A stretch of DNA of 64,000 nucleotides, taken from assembly GCF_014653175.1 (NCBI RefSeq), contig NZ_BNAG01000003.1, positions 682,001 to 746,000 of the forward strand, given 5' to 3'. Positions 8,801 through 18,049 of this stretch are shown here, one piece after another; position 1 is the stretch's first letter, and each line of letters begins with the position of its first letter. The notes beneath the pieces were generated by a model, which saw only the letters and a program-made list of their open reading frames with translations, was not told the DNA's origin and searched no databases. The stretch comes from Roseivirga thermotolerans. Lineage in GTDB: Bacteria; Bacteroidota; Bacteroidia; Cytophagales; Cyclobacteriaceae. The translations under genes and the position numbers were made by a program.

Positions 8801-10792
8801 TCAATCCTTCTTAAGAATAAAGGCTGTGCTGGCCGGGATGGTCATTACCCGACTGCTGCTTTTAAGGCCTTGTTCATTCACTTGGTTGCCATCGGCCACG
8901 AGTGTCCATTCACCGTCTGGCAGCTCAATGGTTTTGTTAAGTCCACTTCCGTTGAGTAACACCAATATCGTATGCCAGTTATCTCCATTAGCATTATTTT
9001 TTAACTGATAGGCCAGAAAGTTCTCTCCCTCGTAAGGCAAAAACTCAAGGTGTGCTTGAATTTGCGCGGTAGAGGTCATGCGAAAAGCCGGATGATTTTT
9101 TCTCAAGGCTATGAGTTGCTTGTAGTATTTAAAAACCTCTTTATACTTTTCTTTTCGCCTCCAGTCGAGCTGGTTGATGGAGTCAGGAGAGTTGTATGAG
9201 TTTTCTACTCCTTGTTTAGTTCGGAGAAATTCCATGCCGGCATGGAGAAACGGTACACCCTGAGAGGTGAGCACAATAGTTTCGGCCAGTTTGTGCATTT
9301 TAATACGCTCTTCTTCGCTGGCTGTAGGGTTAGAAATTTCTAGCTTGTCCCAAAGGGTATGGTTGTCATGGCAAGAAACATAACTAATGGTTTGACCGGG
9401 TTCTGCGGCCCATGGTGCCTTAGAGTAATTCACTTGAGAATAATCTATCTGGGGATGTTGGGTAGATGCTACTATACCAAATTTAATGCTCTCCTTTAGT
9501 CCGGTCCGCTGACTTACAAAGCCACCTTCTTCATGTTCAAAGACGCTTCCTTTTAGGCCATCGCGCAAGTCATCGCTAAATGCGGCCACATGATTTAGCT
9601 TGTATGTGTTTGCTTTAATTGCCTGTTGATCCTGAGGCAATGGTGATGCTCCGGCCGTCCACCCTTCGCCATAAACAAACAAGCTGGGGTCTATGGCCCT
9701 TACGGCTTCACTTACAGCATTCATGGTTTCAATATCATGAATGCCCATAAGATCGAAACGGAAGCCATCGAGGTGATATTCTTTGACCCAATACTGAACG
9801 GATTCAACAATGTATTTTCGCATCATGGCCCGTTCTGAGGCTGTTTCATTGCCGCAGGCAGAGGCATCGGAGAAGCCTCCTTCCTCATTTTGTCTGTAGT
9901 AATAGCGCGGAACAAGTTGGTTGAAGTTAGAATCTTCTGTTTCACCGGTGTGGTTATAAACAACGTCCAGAATAACCCGAATGCCATTTTGGTGGAAGGC
10001 CTGCACCATTTCTTTAAATTCTTTGATACGAACAGCTCCGTCATAAGGATCGGAAGAAAAGCTACCTTCGGGCACGTTGTAATTGAGCGGATCGTAACCC
10101 CAGTTGTATTGAGGTTCGTTTAGCCGTGTTTCGTCTATGGATCGGTGATCGAAGGTGGGTAGCAGATGTACATGTGTAACCCCCAGTTCTTTTATATGGT
10201 CTAAACCGGTGGTCAGCCCCTGAGGGCTACGGGTTCCGGTCTCTACGAGCCCGGCATATTTACCCGGCCGACCGGATCCCGAAGAGGGGTGTATGGTCAT
10301 ATCGCGGATGTGCAACTCATAGATAATAATATCGGTGTAATTATTGAGAGCAGGTCTTTTGTCTAAGTTCCAGCCTTCCGGATCAGTTTCGTCCAGATCA
10401 ACAATCATGCTGCGCCTTCCGTTTACCCCTACCGCAACGGCATATAGGTCGGGCTTTTCTTGCATCCATTGGCCTTCCTGATTCACCTGATAGGTATAGT
10501 ATTTCCCTTTGAGGTTTCCCGAAACACTAAAGGTCCATGTTCCTTTTTCAGCCCGTTTCATGGCATAAGTGGCTTCAAGATTATCGCCATTACCCGAACT
10601 ATATATCTTTAGACGCACCTCTTTTGCCGCAGGCGACCACAGCCTAAAGTGAGTAGCCGATTCGGTATAAGTGAATCCAAGGTCGCTACCTTCGTATACC
10701 GGATAGTCGGTTAAGTGTTCATAATGAGGTTGTTTTTCGCAAGAGAACATAATTAGAAAAATGCCGATGAGGAGGAAAGTCTTTGAATACAT
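8801..10792 (-). CDS. pulA: Type I pullulanase, lipoprotein (GH13)
   Basis: 663 residues. The lipobox places the lipidated Cys at residue 18 (LIMFSC), so it is anchored in a membrane, probably the outer one. An N-terminal CBM48-like domain spans roughly 35-130. The GH13 catalytic barrel follows, with YNWGYDP (229-235, the pullulanase signature), DVVYNHTG (276-283), GFRFDLMG (nucleophile Asp347), YGEGW (acid/base Glu376) and HDN (Asp476). It cleaves alpha-1,6 branches of pullulan or limit dextrins. The sugar transporter gene ends 12 bases upstream on the same strand, giving a two-gene alpha-glucan operon; no SusC/SusD pair is in the window. Confidence 0.96.
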   Translation of the reverse strand: MYSKTFLLIGIFLIMFSCEKQPHYEHLTDYPVYEGSDLGFTYTESATHFRLWSPAAKEVRLKIYSSGNGDNLEATYAMKRAEKGTWTFSVSGNLKGKYYTYQVNQEGQWMQEKPDLYAVAVGVNGRRSMIVDLDETDPEGWNLDKRPALNNYTDIIIYELHIRDMTIHPSSGSGRPGKYAGLVETGTRSPQGLTTGLDHIKELGVTHVHLLPTFDHRSIDETRLNEPQYNWGYDPLNYNVPEGSFSSDPYDGAVRIKEFKEMVQAFHQNGIRVILDVVYNHTGETEDSNFNQLVPRYYYRQNEEGGFSDASACGNETASERAMMRKYIVESVQYWVKEYHLDGFRFDLMGIHDIETMNAVSEAVRAIDPSLFVYGEGWTAGASPLPQDQQAIKANTYKLNHVAAFSDDLRDGLKGSVFEHEEGGFVSQRTGLKESIKFGIVASTQHPQIDYSQVNYSKAPWAAEPGQTISYVSCHDNHTLWDKLEISNPTASEEERIKMHKLAETIVLTSQGVPFLHAGMEFLRTKQGVENSYNSPDSINQLDWRRKEKYKEVFKYYKQLIALRKNHPAFRMTSTAQIQAHLEFLPYEGENFLAYQLKNNANGDNWHTILVLLNGSGLNKTIELPDGEWTLVADGNQVNEQGLKSSSRVMTIPASTAFILKKD

Positions 10793-10804
10793 GGATGAAT
10801 AAAT

Positions 10805-12103
10805 TTAATGGGCGGTTTCTACCTCATTTTGCAATGAGGCTTCAGTGGTTTGGTCTTTTACTAAAAGCCACAGCGCGGCCGAAATGCCCAGGCAAATGGC
10901 ACTAATAATGAAGATTACGTTTTTATTTTCGGACTGATCTATAAAGCCACCTAAGTAGGAAGCCACCAGCTGAGGTAACACTACCGAAAGATTAAAAAGC
11001 CCCATATAGAGCCCCATTTTGTTTTGATCTACGGTTTCGGACATTATGGCAAAGGGCAAACTAACTACCGCTGCCCAGCCAATGCCCAATACAACCATAA
11101 ACCCAAAGAGTGCGGCTTGTGTATGACCAAACATAACAATAAGGAAGTAGCCCATAGCCATAATGGCTATACATAGCATATGTGTTTTTACACGCCCAAT
11201 ACGTTTGCTTAATGGTTCTAATACCAGTGATGGCAATAAAAAACCAACAGTATTCAGTACGGCAAAAGATACCCCGGTAATAAAGCCAATTTCATTGTTC
11301 TGAGCATCGGTTAGTTGATCGAGGGTAGCAAAGCCCATTATATTCTCTTTTATGTAAGAAAAGGTGTAAATAAACATGGTTTGCACACCAACCCAGGTAA
11401 AGGCATGGGCTATACAAATTTTAAGAAAGGCGAGTGAATTAGTCTTTTTTCCGGTATTGTTCGTTTCTATTACCTCATCTTCCGGAATGAGCTTTTGAGG
11501 CTCTTCGATAAAAAATGTGGGTATAATAGAGAATAGGAAAACCAAGCCGGCTCCCAGATATATGAGTATATAGTTGCTCACAAATGCTCCTATGAGATAG
11601 GCTACAACTCCAAAAAAACCGGATATGGTTTGCATCCAGGTATAGCCTTTGGTACGCACATCTCCACGAGGTGTAACATCGGCAATAACCGAACGCGTTG
11701 GGTTAAAACTAATGTTGATGGCCAGATCGAGCGAAAGAGCTACGGCAATGGCAACCCCAATCATTTCTTCTATGCCCAGGGCTTTGCCTATGATATCGAT
11801 ATTCGGTAAGGCCAGAAGCATTAGTGCTGCTATAGTGCCACCTACAAGGATAAAGGGTCTTCTGCGACCTCCCCAAAACCAGACCTTATCGCTTATTAGT
11901 CCAACAATTACCTGTCCTAAAATGCCGGCAGCCGGACCGGCAATCCACACGTAGCCAATCTCTTCAAGATTGAAGCCGAATTTGGTATTCAGTATCCAGC
12001 TGAGAGCAGCAATTTGAACGGAGAGGGCAAAGCCCATTGCCGTGGCAGGTAAACTGAGTACTATGAAGAATGGTTTGGTGAGTTTTTTCTGAAAGCTAAG
12101 CAT
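10805..12103 (-). CDS. MFS sugar transporter (SLC45/GPH-like)
   Basis: 432 residues from the ATG at 12103; a TTG two codons before is possible. Twelve predicted helices with a long central loop near residues 200-215. GPAAGILGQVIVGLISD and WGGRRRPFILVGG are the loop 2-3 signature of SLC45-type sucrose/maltose carriers. It is the first gene of an operon with the pullulanase, so uptake of maltose or maltodextrins across the inner membrane is the likely role. This is inferred from family and context. Confidence 0.88.
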   Translation of the reverse strand: MLSFQKKLTKPFFIVLSLPATAMGFALSVQIAALSWILNTKFGFNLEEIGYVWIAGPAAGILGQVIVGLISDKVWFWGGRRRPFILVGGTIAALMLLALPNIDIIGKALGIEEMIGVAIAVALSLDLAINISFNPTRSVIADVTPRGDVRTKGYTWMQTISGFFGVVAYLIGAFVSNYILIYLGAGLVFLFSIIPTFFIEEPQKLIPEDEVIETNNTGKKTNSLAFLKICIAHAFTWVGVQTMFIYTFSYIKENIMGFATLDQLTDAQNNEIGFITGVSFAVLNTVGFLLPSLVLEPLSKRIGRVKTHMLCIAIMAMGYFLIVMFGHTQAALFGFMVVLGIGWAAVVSLPFAIMSETVDQNKMGLYMGLFNLSVVLPQLVASYLGGFIDQSENKNVIFIISAICLGISAALWLLVKDQTTEASLQNEVETAH

Positions 12104-12184
12104 GGCCAAAAGCGGTTATTAACGAGTAATATACCGGTTTCCTTCCGTTTGGCTTATGCCAACGTTTGCATGCTGTTTTTTCCC

Positions 12185-12209
12185 AAAAAAGAGGGGCCAA
12201 AAGGTGGCC
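12185..12209 (-). terminator. Possible terminator after the coiled-coil gene
   Basis: GGCCAAAAGGTGGCC at 12195-12209 can form a short stem, and on the minus strand it is followed by CCTC and six T. A second small hairpin (GCCGG/CCGGC) lies just before it. Moderate support only. Confidence 0.4.
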
Positions 12210-12225
12210 GGATGAACCGGCTCGC

Positions 12226-13140
12226 TTATCTCACATTGAATGTAGTACGGCCTATTTCGTAGTTATCGGCCCAGATTACTACTTTATGGTCGCCTTTCTC
12301 AAAGTCAGTGCCCTTGTCATAAACAAAACTTAAGGCCTGCTGCGAGTTGTCGAAAATTATTTCTTGAGCGGCAGTGAAGTAAATCTCTCGTCCGTCTACG
12401 GTAAACGACCCGGAACCTCTGGCTACATCGAATATTACATTGCCGGCAGGGTCTATTACCTGAATCAAAATACGGTGAGCTCCAGCCGGAGCCACTTCAT
12501 TCTCGGCCAGATTAAAAGTAACTTTTACCTTTTGAGCCTGTCGCTGCCGGAAGTCTCCTTCGCGTTCGCGCCCACGGTCGTTTACGTTATAAACCTGAAT
12601 GTTTTCGGCTTTCAATTTGGCGGCCAGGCCAATGCGTTGTTGAAGTTGCTGTTGCTTTTGCTGCGCTTCGTTGATGGTTTTGGTAAGCTCGTTTTGCTCT
12701 TCTTTTAACTCATTATTTTCTACCAGCAACTGAGAGTTAATGGCTTGAAGATGAGCTATTTCTTCATCTTTGGCTAAAAGGAGTTCTTCGTAGCCGGTTA
12801 CCTTTCGGTCTAATCGTTGTATGAGTGCTTTGTTGGCTACACGCGTACGTTGAAGCTGATCTCTTTCTGCTGTAATGGAGTCTTTTACAGCCACCAGCGA
12901 GTCGATATCTCCTCCCAATTTGGCAATCTCAGAAATCTTATCGCTCAGCTCAGTAGATATGCTGTCCAGTTTAGAGGTGAGGAGCGTTCGGGTAGCATCG
13001 TATTCTGCTTGCAAGGCCTTTTTCGCCTGTTGGTCGGTATAAATCTTATAGCCAGACCCTAATACAACCACGGCAATAGCAACGATTAGAATAATCCGGA
13101 TTTTGTCTTTTTTACCTTTTTCTGAAGGTGCCTCACTCAT
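12226..13140 (-). CDS. Membrane-anchored coiled-coil protein of unknown function
   Basis: 304 residues. A lysine-rich start (MSEAPSEKGKKDK) precedes one membrane helix (about residues 14-32), then a long heptad-rich coiled coil (about 40-175, rich in E/Q/L), and a compact C-terminal domain (about 190-304) that looks all-beta (GAHRILIQVIDPAGNVIFD, GDHKVVIWADNYEIGRTTFNV). With the N-terminus inside, the coiled coil and beta domain would sit in the periplasm. I do not recognise a named family. It is transcribed alone, with divergent and convergent neighbours. Confidence 0.85.
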   Translation of the reverse strand: MSEAPSEKGKKDKIRIILIVAIAVVVLGSGYKIYTDQQAKKALQAEYDATRTLLTSKLDSISTELSDKISEIAKLGGDIDSLVAVKDSITAERDQLQRTRVANKALIQRLDRKVTGYEELLLAKDEEIAHLQAINSQLLVENNELKEEQNELTKTINEAQQKQQQLQQRIGLAAKLKAENIQVYNVNDRGREREGDFRQRQAQKVKVTFNLAENEVAPAGAHRILIQVIDPAGNVIFDVARGSGSFTVDGREIYFTAAQEIIFDNSQQALSFVYDKGTDFEKGDHKVVIWADNYEIGRTTFNVR

Positions 13141-13232
13141 TTTTTGTCTCTTTAAATCAACTTTTTAACGACCTTTCGGCCAAAATATGGGCGAATTACC
13201 TAAACTTTTTTTAATAATTCAAAGCAGCACGT

Positions 13233-13814
13233 ATGGAGCTTGGGGCCGACTATTGGGATAAAAGGTATGAGACTGGTGCAACCGGATGGGATATTGGTCA
13301 TGTTTCTACACCTCTAAAGGCTTATTTCGATCAGTTACAGGATAAAAGCTTGCAGATACTTATACCGGGGGCGGGGAATGCCTATGAAGCAGAGTATCTC
13401 TGGCAAATGGGTTTTAAAAACGTATTCGTAGTAGATATTTCCGAAAAGCCATTGCGGAGTTTTGCCGAACGGGTAGGGGATTTTCCGAAAGATCAGCTCA
13501 TTCATGCCGATTTTTTTGCGCTGAAAGGAGATTACGATGTGATCGTTGAGCAGACTTTCTTCTGCGCTCTTAGCCCCGACTTAAGGCCTGCCTATGTAAC
13601 GCAATGTGGTCGGTTGCTGAAAAACGGAGGTAAACTGGTAGGGCTTTTATTTCGCACAGCCATGAATTCGGACAGGCCTCCTTTTGGAGGTTCTAAAGAG
13701 GAGTATGTGAAGCTTTTTTCGGAGAGTTTTATACTCGAAACTATGGAGTTGGCGGTTAATAGTATTGAGCCAAGAGCTGGCAATGAGCTGTTTATCAAAC
13801 TGTTGAAAAAATGA
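13233..13814 (+). CDS. SAM-dependent methyltransferase, thiopurine S-methyltransferase (TPMT) family
   Basis: 193 residues. WDKRYETGATGWDIGHVSTPL is the TPMT-family N-terminus. ILIPGAGNAYEAEYL is the SAM-binding motif I, and DVIVEQTFFCALSPDLRPAYV contains the family's EQTFFCAL segment. Bacterial members methylate sulfur, selenium or tellurium compounds or are uncharacterised; the substrate here is unknown. It is a single gene, converging on the next methyltransferase 7 bases away. Confidence 0.92.
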   Translation: MELGADYWDKRYETGATGWDIGHVSTPLKAYFDQLQDKSLQILIPGAGNAYEAEYLWQMGFKNVFVVDISEKPLRSFAERVGDFPKDQLIHADFFALKGDYDVIVEQTFFCALSPDLRPAYVTQCGRLLKNGGKLVGLLFRTAMNSDRPPFGGSKEEYVKLFSESFILETMELAVNSIEPRAGNELFIKLLKK

Positions 13815-13821
13815 CCGGCAG

Positions 13822-14592
13822 CTAGAAGTGGAGTATGTAGTGCCCGCGGGTGAGGCCGGGATCTAAAAATAAAAGACCTGCTTCGAAAAGGTCGATAGAG
13901 ACAAAAATTTCGTCTTTCTTTCGAATGGTATCCCAGGCATGGCTCATTTCTTTAGACCAGTGAATATCGTCAATTACAATAATGCTTTTGTGATGGCATG
14001 CGGCCAATACGGATTCATAGTAGTGGAGGGTGGGGGCATATCTATGGTTAGCATCCAGATAGGCCATGTCTATTTTGGGCAATCTATGAAGAACGAGTGG
14101 AAGGGTCTCATCAATTGGGCCTTCAATAAGCTCAATGTTCGGCCGGTTGAATTGGTCGAAATGGCTCCTGGCCATGTGGCAAAGGATGGGGTCGCCTTCG
14201 AAAGTGGTGAGATGAACCTCCGGTGTAGTACTCATGTAAAGGCTGTTTAGCCCCAATGAGGTGCCCAACTCCAGCACCTGTGTCATATTAAATTGCCCGA
14301 TAAGGGTATGTAAGAGTGCTGAGAATTTTGGTGGGGTGCTGGCATGTTTGGCCAAGGAAGAAACTGTGCGCTGTTTGGAGGAACTAACTCTGGAGCCTGC
14401 TCCAAAATCGGTGAGCTGTATGTATTGATGGTTATTGAGCAATTGTTGTCTTAGCTGTTCAACAGAGTTTATGCGGAACGACCGGCAGGGCTTGATTAAT
14501 TCGCGGTATAGCTTGTATACGAAAGGAGAATGCAGCGAGTGCTCATCGGCTTGTTGTAGCCAGTAGTTTATAAATGCTAAAACCTGAAACAA
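13822..14592 (-). CDS. Class I SAM-dependent methyltransferase (O-methyltransferase-like)
   Basis: 256 residues. A helical N-terminus (about 1-80) is followed by a Rossmann methyltransferase core: QVLELGTSLGLNSLYM (motif I, about 107-122), IDMAYLDANHRYAPTLHYYE (motif IV) and SIIVIDDIHWSKEM. The layout matches class-I O-methyltransferases that use a metal near the Asp/His residues; the substrate is unknown. The only start available near the family N-terminus is TTG at 14592, two bases after the apaG stop, which suggests coupling to apaG. Confidence 0.85.
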   Translation of the reverse strand: MFQVLAFINYWLQQADEHSLHSPFVYKLYRELIKPCRSFRINSVEQLRQQLLNNHQYIQLTDFGAGSRVSSSKQRTVSSLAKHASTPPKFSALLHTLIGQFNMTQVLELGTSLGLNSLYMSTTPEVHLTTFEGDPILCHMARSHFDQFNRPNIELIEGPIDETLPLVLHRLPKIDMAYLDANHRYAPTLHYYESVLAACHHKSIIVIDDIHWSKEMSHAWDTIRKKDEIFVSIDLFEAGLLFLDPGLTRGHYILHF

Positions 14593-14594
14593 GA

Positions 14595-14984
14595 CTAGTT
14601 GAGTAAGAAGGGCACAATCATGTTGAACTCCGGAATCCTAACTTCAAATTCCTTGCCGTCCACAATTCGTTCCATTAGATAAGTACCGTACATTTTTCCG
14701 TAGCCGGATCTTAGGTTACAGCCGGAAACATACTCGTGTTTTTGTCCGGGCTCCAGAATGGGTTGTTGCCCTACTACTCCTTCGCCCTCAACTTCTCTTA
14801 CCGTATTGTTAGCATCATGGATAAACCAATGGCGTCTATGCAACTTAATGGTATAATCTGCATTGTTCTCTATGGTAATGCGGTAAGTAAACACAAAGTG
14901 CAACTGGGCCGGGCTGGAATACTCGGGTTGATAACTGGTTTCAACACAAACCTTAATGCCTTTTGTGGTTGCTGTAACAATCAT
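14595..14984 (-). CDS. apaG: ApaG protein
   Basis: 129 residues, the full usual length for the immunoglobulin-like ApaG fold. FTYRITIENNADYTIKLHRRHWFIHDANN, split around ITIENN and RRHWFI, and the GEGVVGQQPILEPG loop are conserved in the family. ApaG has been tied to Co/Mg resistance and binds nucleotides or metal; its reaction is not settled. It starts the two-gene unit apaG-methyltransferase. Confidence 0.96.
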   Translation of the reverse strand: MIVTATTKGIKVCVETSYQPEYSSPAQLHFVFTYRITIENNADYTIKLHRRHWFIHDANNTVREVEGEGVVGQQPILEPGQKHEYVSGCNLRSGYGKMYGTYLMERIVDGKEFEVRIPEFNMIVPFLLN

Positions 14985-15165
14985 TTAATTCTCTCTTGTT
15001 GTTCTGATTTTCAGTGGCTGGCAGCCGAAGAAGCCTAATTACAAGGAAACTTCAGGTACTTAAGTTCCTTGCTAAACCTCTGGATTAGTAAATCAAACAA
15101 CTTAATATTGAGTTTTAAAGTTAGAGATTACTTTCAAAATTGCTAATTCAGTAATTGAAAATTCA

Positions 15166-15828
15166 ATGACAGTAAAAATTGAAGAGAGTTGGGGTAGGGT
15201 GCTGAGCCCTGAGTTTGAAAAAGACTACTTCCGTGAGCTAACCGATTTTGTGAAATCTGAATACGCAACTCATACGATTTACCCCAAAGGAAAAGACATT
15301 TTTAGAGCTTTTGATGCCTGCCCTTTCAACGATGTAAAGGTGGTTATTCTTGGGCAAGATCCTTACCATGGTCCGGGGCAGGCCAATGGCTTGTGTTTTT
15401 CTGTACATGAAGGGGTGACCTTTCCGCCCTCTTTGGTCAATATTTTCAAAGAAATTAGAAACGACTTGGGTAAAGAAATTCCTCCGAATGGTTCACTGGA
15501 GCGTTGGGCCAGGCAGGGAGTATTACTACTCAATGCAACCTTAACAGTGCGAGCGCACCAGGCAGGCTCTCATCAAAATAAGGGGTGGGAAACTTTTACC
15601 GATGCTGTTGTAAAGGCATTGGCATCTCAGAAAAAAGGCTTGGTATATATGCTCTGGGGTAGCTACGCCCAAAAGAAGGCTGCAATAGTCAGTGCTAATG
15701 AAAATCTGGTACTCAAATCTCCTCACCCCAGCCCACTTTCTGCTCATAGAGGCTTCTTTGGCTGCGGCCACTTTAGCAAGGCGAACCGGTATTTAGAGGA
15801 AAAGGGTTTAGGCCAGATTGAGTGGTAG
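15166..15828 (+). CDS. ung: Uracil-DNA glycosylase, family 1
   Basis: 220 residues. VVILGQDPYHGPGQANGLCF carries the catalytic Asp65 and His68 in the water-activating DPYHG loop. HPSPLSAHRGFFGCGHFSKAN carries the second catalytic His and the leucine intercalation region. It removes uracil from DNA at the start of base-excision repair. A near-consensus -7 box (TACTTTCA) about 38 bases before the ATG may drive it. It converges on dapB with 9 bases between the stops. Confidence 0.98.
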   Translation: MTVKIEESWGRVLSPEFEKDYFRELTDFVKSEYATHTIYPKGKDIFRAFDACPFNDVKVVILGQDPYHGPGQANGLCFSVHEGVTFPPSLVNIFKEIRNDLGKEIPPNGSLERWARQGVLLLNATLTVRAHQAGSHQNKGWETFTDAVVKALASQKKGLVYMLWGSYAQKKAAIVSANENLVLKSPHPSPLSAHRGFFGCGHFSKANRYLEEKGLGQIEW

Positions 15829-15837
15829 ATAGGAGAT

Positions 15838-16557
15838 TTAGAACTTACTCTCCAAAAACTCATTCATGGTTTTTATACCTTTCTGATCTTTGAGCCATTC
15901 GGCCACGGCAATGGCTCCTCTGGCAAAGCCCTCTCGGGAATGAGCCGTATGTTTTATTTCAATGGTATCAACCGGAGAGGTGTAGGTAATTTCGTGTGTT
16001 CCCGGAGCGGGGTCTATACGCTCAGAAACTATGGCCAGTTCATCGGGCTGGTTAGTGGAATGATTCACCCATTTCTTCTTTTGGGTAAGGTGTTTCAGTA
16101 TGCCTTCTGCCAGTGTAATGGAGGTGCCGCTCGGAGCATCTTTTTTAGAGGTATGATGAATTTCTTTGGTACTTACTTCATAAGCCTGCGAGGCCATTAA
16201 CTGGGCCAGGTATTCATTGAGTCTGAAAAATATATTTACTCCAATGCTGTAGTTAGAGGCAAATAGGTAAGTGCCCTTGTGTTGCGAGCAATAGGCATCA
16301 ATCTCCGGTTTTTGATCAAGCCAGCCGGTAGTGCCCACGGCTACCGGAATTTGTCTTTGAAGACACCATTTAATGTTCTCAACGGCTGCTTCAGGCTGGC
16401 TAAACTCAATGGCTACATCAACGGTTTTGGGATCCAGTGTTTCGAGTAATTCACGGTTGTCTACATGAATTCGTTCAACCACATGGTGGCCTTGGGCGGT
16501 GGCCAGTTCATCTATGAGTTGGCCCATTTTGCCATAACCTAAAAGTAAAATATTCAT
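15838..16557 (-). CDS. dapB: 4-hydroxy-tetrahydrodipicolinate reductase
   Basis: 239 residues, the short form seen in Bacteroidota. N-terminal GYGKMGQ nucleotide-binding loop (7-13). VAVGTTGW and the catalytic segment HHTSKKDAPSGTS (about 134-146) bind the substrate. It makes tetrahydrodipicolinate for lysine and meso-diaminopimelate, the peptidoglycan cross-linking residue. Its ATG overlaps the DUF5683 stop by 4 bases, placing it last in the parAB operon, a gene order common in the phylum. Confidence 0.97.
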   Translation of the reverse strand: MNILLLGYGKMGQLIDELATAQGHHVVERIHVDNRELLETLDPKTVDVAIEFSQPEAAVENIKWCLQRQIPVAVGTTGWLDQKPEIDAYCSQHKGTYLFASNYSIGVNIFFRLNEYLAQLMASQAYEVSTKEIHHTSKKDAPSGTSITLAEGILKHLTQKKKWVNHSTNQPDELAIVSERIDPAPGTHEITYTSPVDTIEIKHTAHSREGFARGAIAVAEWLKDQKGIKTMNEFLESKF

Positions 16558-17132
16558 TTGCCTATGGGTAAAGTAAGCTTCATTCCAATAAAAGGAGTTC
16601 CGTCATTGATCACTCCAAACTTGGGTTTCAAATTGAGCGAAAGGTTATCGTCTACATTGAATCCTTTTAGGTGAGCATCTACGGTGGCATCTATAATCTG
16701 AAGCCCGTATATGCCAACCATAGTGAGTACCACCAAATCACGGTTTCTGCGCCATGCATCAGCATTTCGGCTAAAAACTCGTATGCGATTGGCATTCTGA
16801 TCTTGCGGGTCTTTAGCCCGCTCAATGGCTAGTTCTGTTTTAAAAAAATGATATCGGTCATCATTAAAATAGATGAAGTATATGGCGGTGCCGAAACCTC
16901 CGTATAGTATGGGCACCTTCCACCAGCTGTCATTATAAATTTGCCCCCAGCCGGGAATCATGGCCGATCTTCTGGCTGCCACTTTTGGATTGTAGTACTT
17001 GCCTTCTGTTTTCTTGATTTTTACCGTATCGCCATACGTTACGCCATTCTTAATAGCTCCACTTCGTTGCTGAGCTTGAGCACTCAGCGCCACGATAAGC
17101 AAAGCGATAGCGTAAACAGATTTTAGGTGCAT
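16554..17132 (-). CDS. DUF5683 membrane protein
   Basis: 192 residues with a signal peptide (MHLKSVYAIALLIVALSAQAQ). AARRSAMIPGWGQIYN followed by WWKVPILYGGFGTAIYFIYF is the family core with an aromatic membrane segment, and a second hydrophobic stretch lies near residues 120-140. The function is unknown; the family is largely restricted to Bacteroidota and is regularly found between parB and dapB. Its ATG overlaps the parB stop by one base (TAATG) and its stop overlaps dapB by 4, so it is firmly inside the operon. Confidence 0.9.
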   Translation of the reverse strand: MHLKSVYAIALLIVALSAQAQQRSGAIKNGVTYGDTVKIKKTEGKYYNPKVAARRSAMIPGWGQIYNDSWWKVPILYGGFGTAIYFIYFNDDRYHFFKTELAIERAKDPQDQNANRIRVFSRNADAWRRNRDLVVLTMVGIYGLQIIDATVDAHLKGFNVDDNLSLNLKPKFGVINDGTPFIGMKLTLPIGK

Positions 17133-18040
17133 TATAAACTAATGATTTCCAAAATGCGGTTCAGGTCTTCGGTAGAAACAAATGGAATTTTTATTTCTCC
17201 TCTAAACTGACCGTCTGCTTTGAGACTTACCCGTGTGCCGAAGTGTGAAGACAGCTTGGTTTGAATTTGCTGCACCTCATAGTTTTTATGATGGTTACTG
17301 CCTTTCTTTTCCGGTTTGGGGTCGTCAACGCTTTTGGACATCAAATCACGTACCAGCTGCTCTACTTTTCTAACAGAAAGTCCTTCATCTACGGTCTTGT
17401 TGTAAATATAGAGCTGCTTGGCCACGTCTTCAACATTAATGATAGCTCTGGCATGACCCATCGATATTTTCTGGTCTCTGATACCGGCTTGAATGTCGGG
17501 AGGCAGCCTGAGTAATCGCAAATAGTTGTTAACAGTTGTTCTGTTTTTGCCTACCCGGTCTCCCAGCTCTTCTTGTTTGAGGTTGCATTCATCGAGCAGT
17601 CGCTGGTAGCTCAGGGCTATTTCAATAGCGTTTAGATTTTCTCGCTGAATGTTCTCAATAAGGGCCATTTCCAACATTTGTTGGTCATCGGCCGTACGAA
17701 TGTAGGCAGGAATATTTTCCAGTCCGGCTATTTTAGAAGCCTGAAACCTGCGTTCTCCTGAGATCAGCTGATATTCCTTATCGCTTAGCTTGCGAACAGT
17801 AATTGGCTGTATAATCCCCTGTACCTTTATACTTTCTGCCAGCTCTTCCAGAGCGGTTCTGTCAAAGTGGGTACGAGGCTGATATGGGTTTACCTGTATT
17901 TGGTCTAACGGAATTTCATTGAGACTACCACCTGCAGAAGAGGCAATGTCTGATGAAACGGTGTTGTTCGTAGAATCCTCCAAAAGTGCCCCCAGGCCTC
18001 TTCCTAATGCATTCTTACGTTTTGGAGATTTAGCTGCCAT
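17132..18040 (-). CDS. parB: Chromosome-partitioning protein ParB
   Basis: 302 residues from the ATG at 18040; the frame runs two codons further to a TTG. N-terminal RKNALGRGLGALLED is the ParA-interacting segment. The ParB/Srx CTPase domain has PYQPRTHFD and ISGERRFQASKIAGL (the GERR box), followed by the helix-turn-helix NRTTVNNYLRLLRLP and a C-terminal dimerisation domain. It binds parS sites and segregates the origin region with ParA. I did not find a clear parS (TGTTTCACGTGAAACA) in the window. Confidence 0.97.
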   Translation of the reverse strand: MAAKSPKRKNALGRGLGALLEDSTNNTVSSDIASSAGGSLNEIPLDQIQVNPYQPRTHFDRTALEELAESIKVQGIIQPITVRKLSDKEYQLISGERRFQASKIAGLENIPAYIRTADDQQMLEMALIENIQRENLNAIEIALSYQRLLDECNLKQEELGDRVGKNRTTVNNYLRLLRLPPDIQAGIRDQKISMGHARAIINVEDVAKQLYIYNKTVDEGLSVRKVEQLVRDLMSKSVDDPKPEKKGSNHHKNYEVQQIQTKLSSHFGTRVSLKADGQFRGEIKIPFVSTEDLNRILEIISL

Positions 18041-18049
18041 GCTCAAAAA

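Noticed and set aside
15040-15075. Hairpin AAGGAA-CTT/AAG-TTCCTT between apaG and ung
   Set aside because: No T-run on either side, and it lies upstream of both genes, so it is not a terminator; it may be chance.
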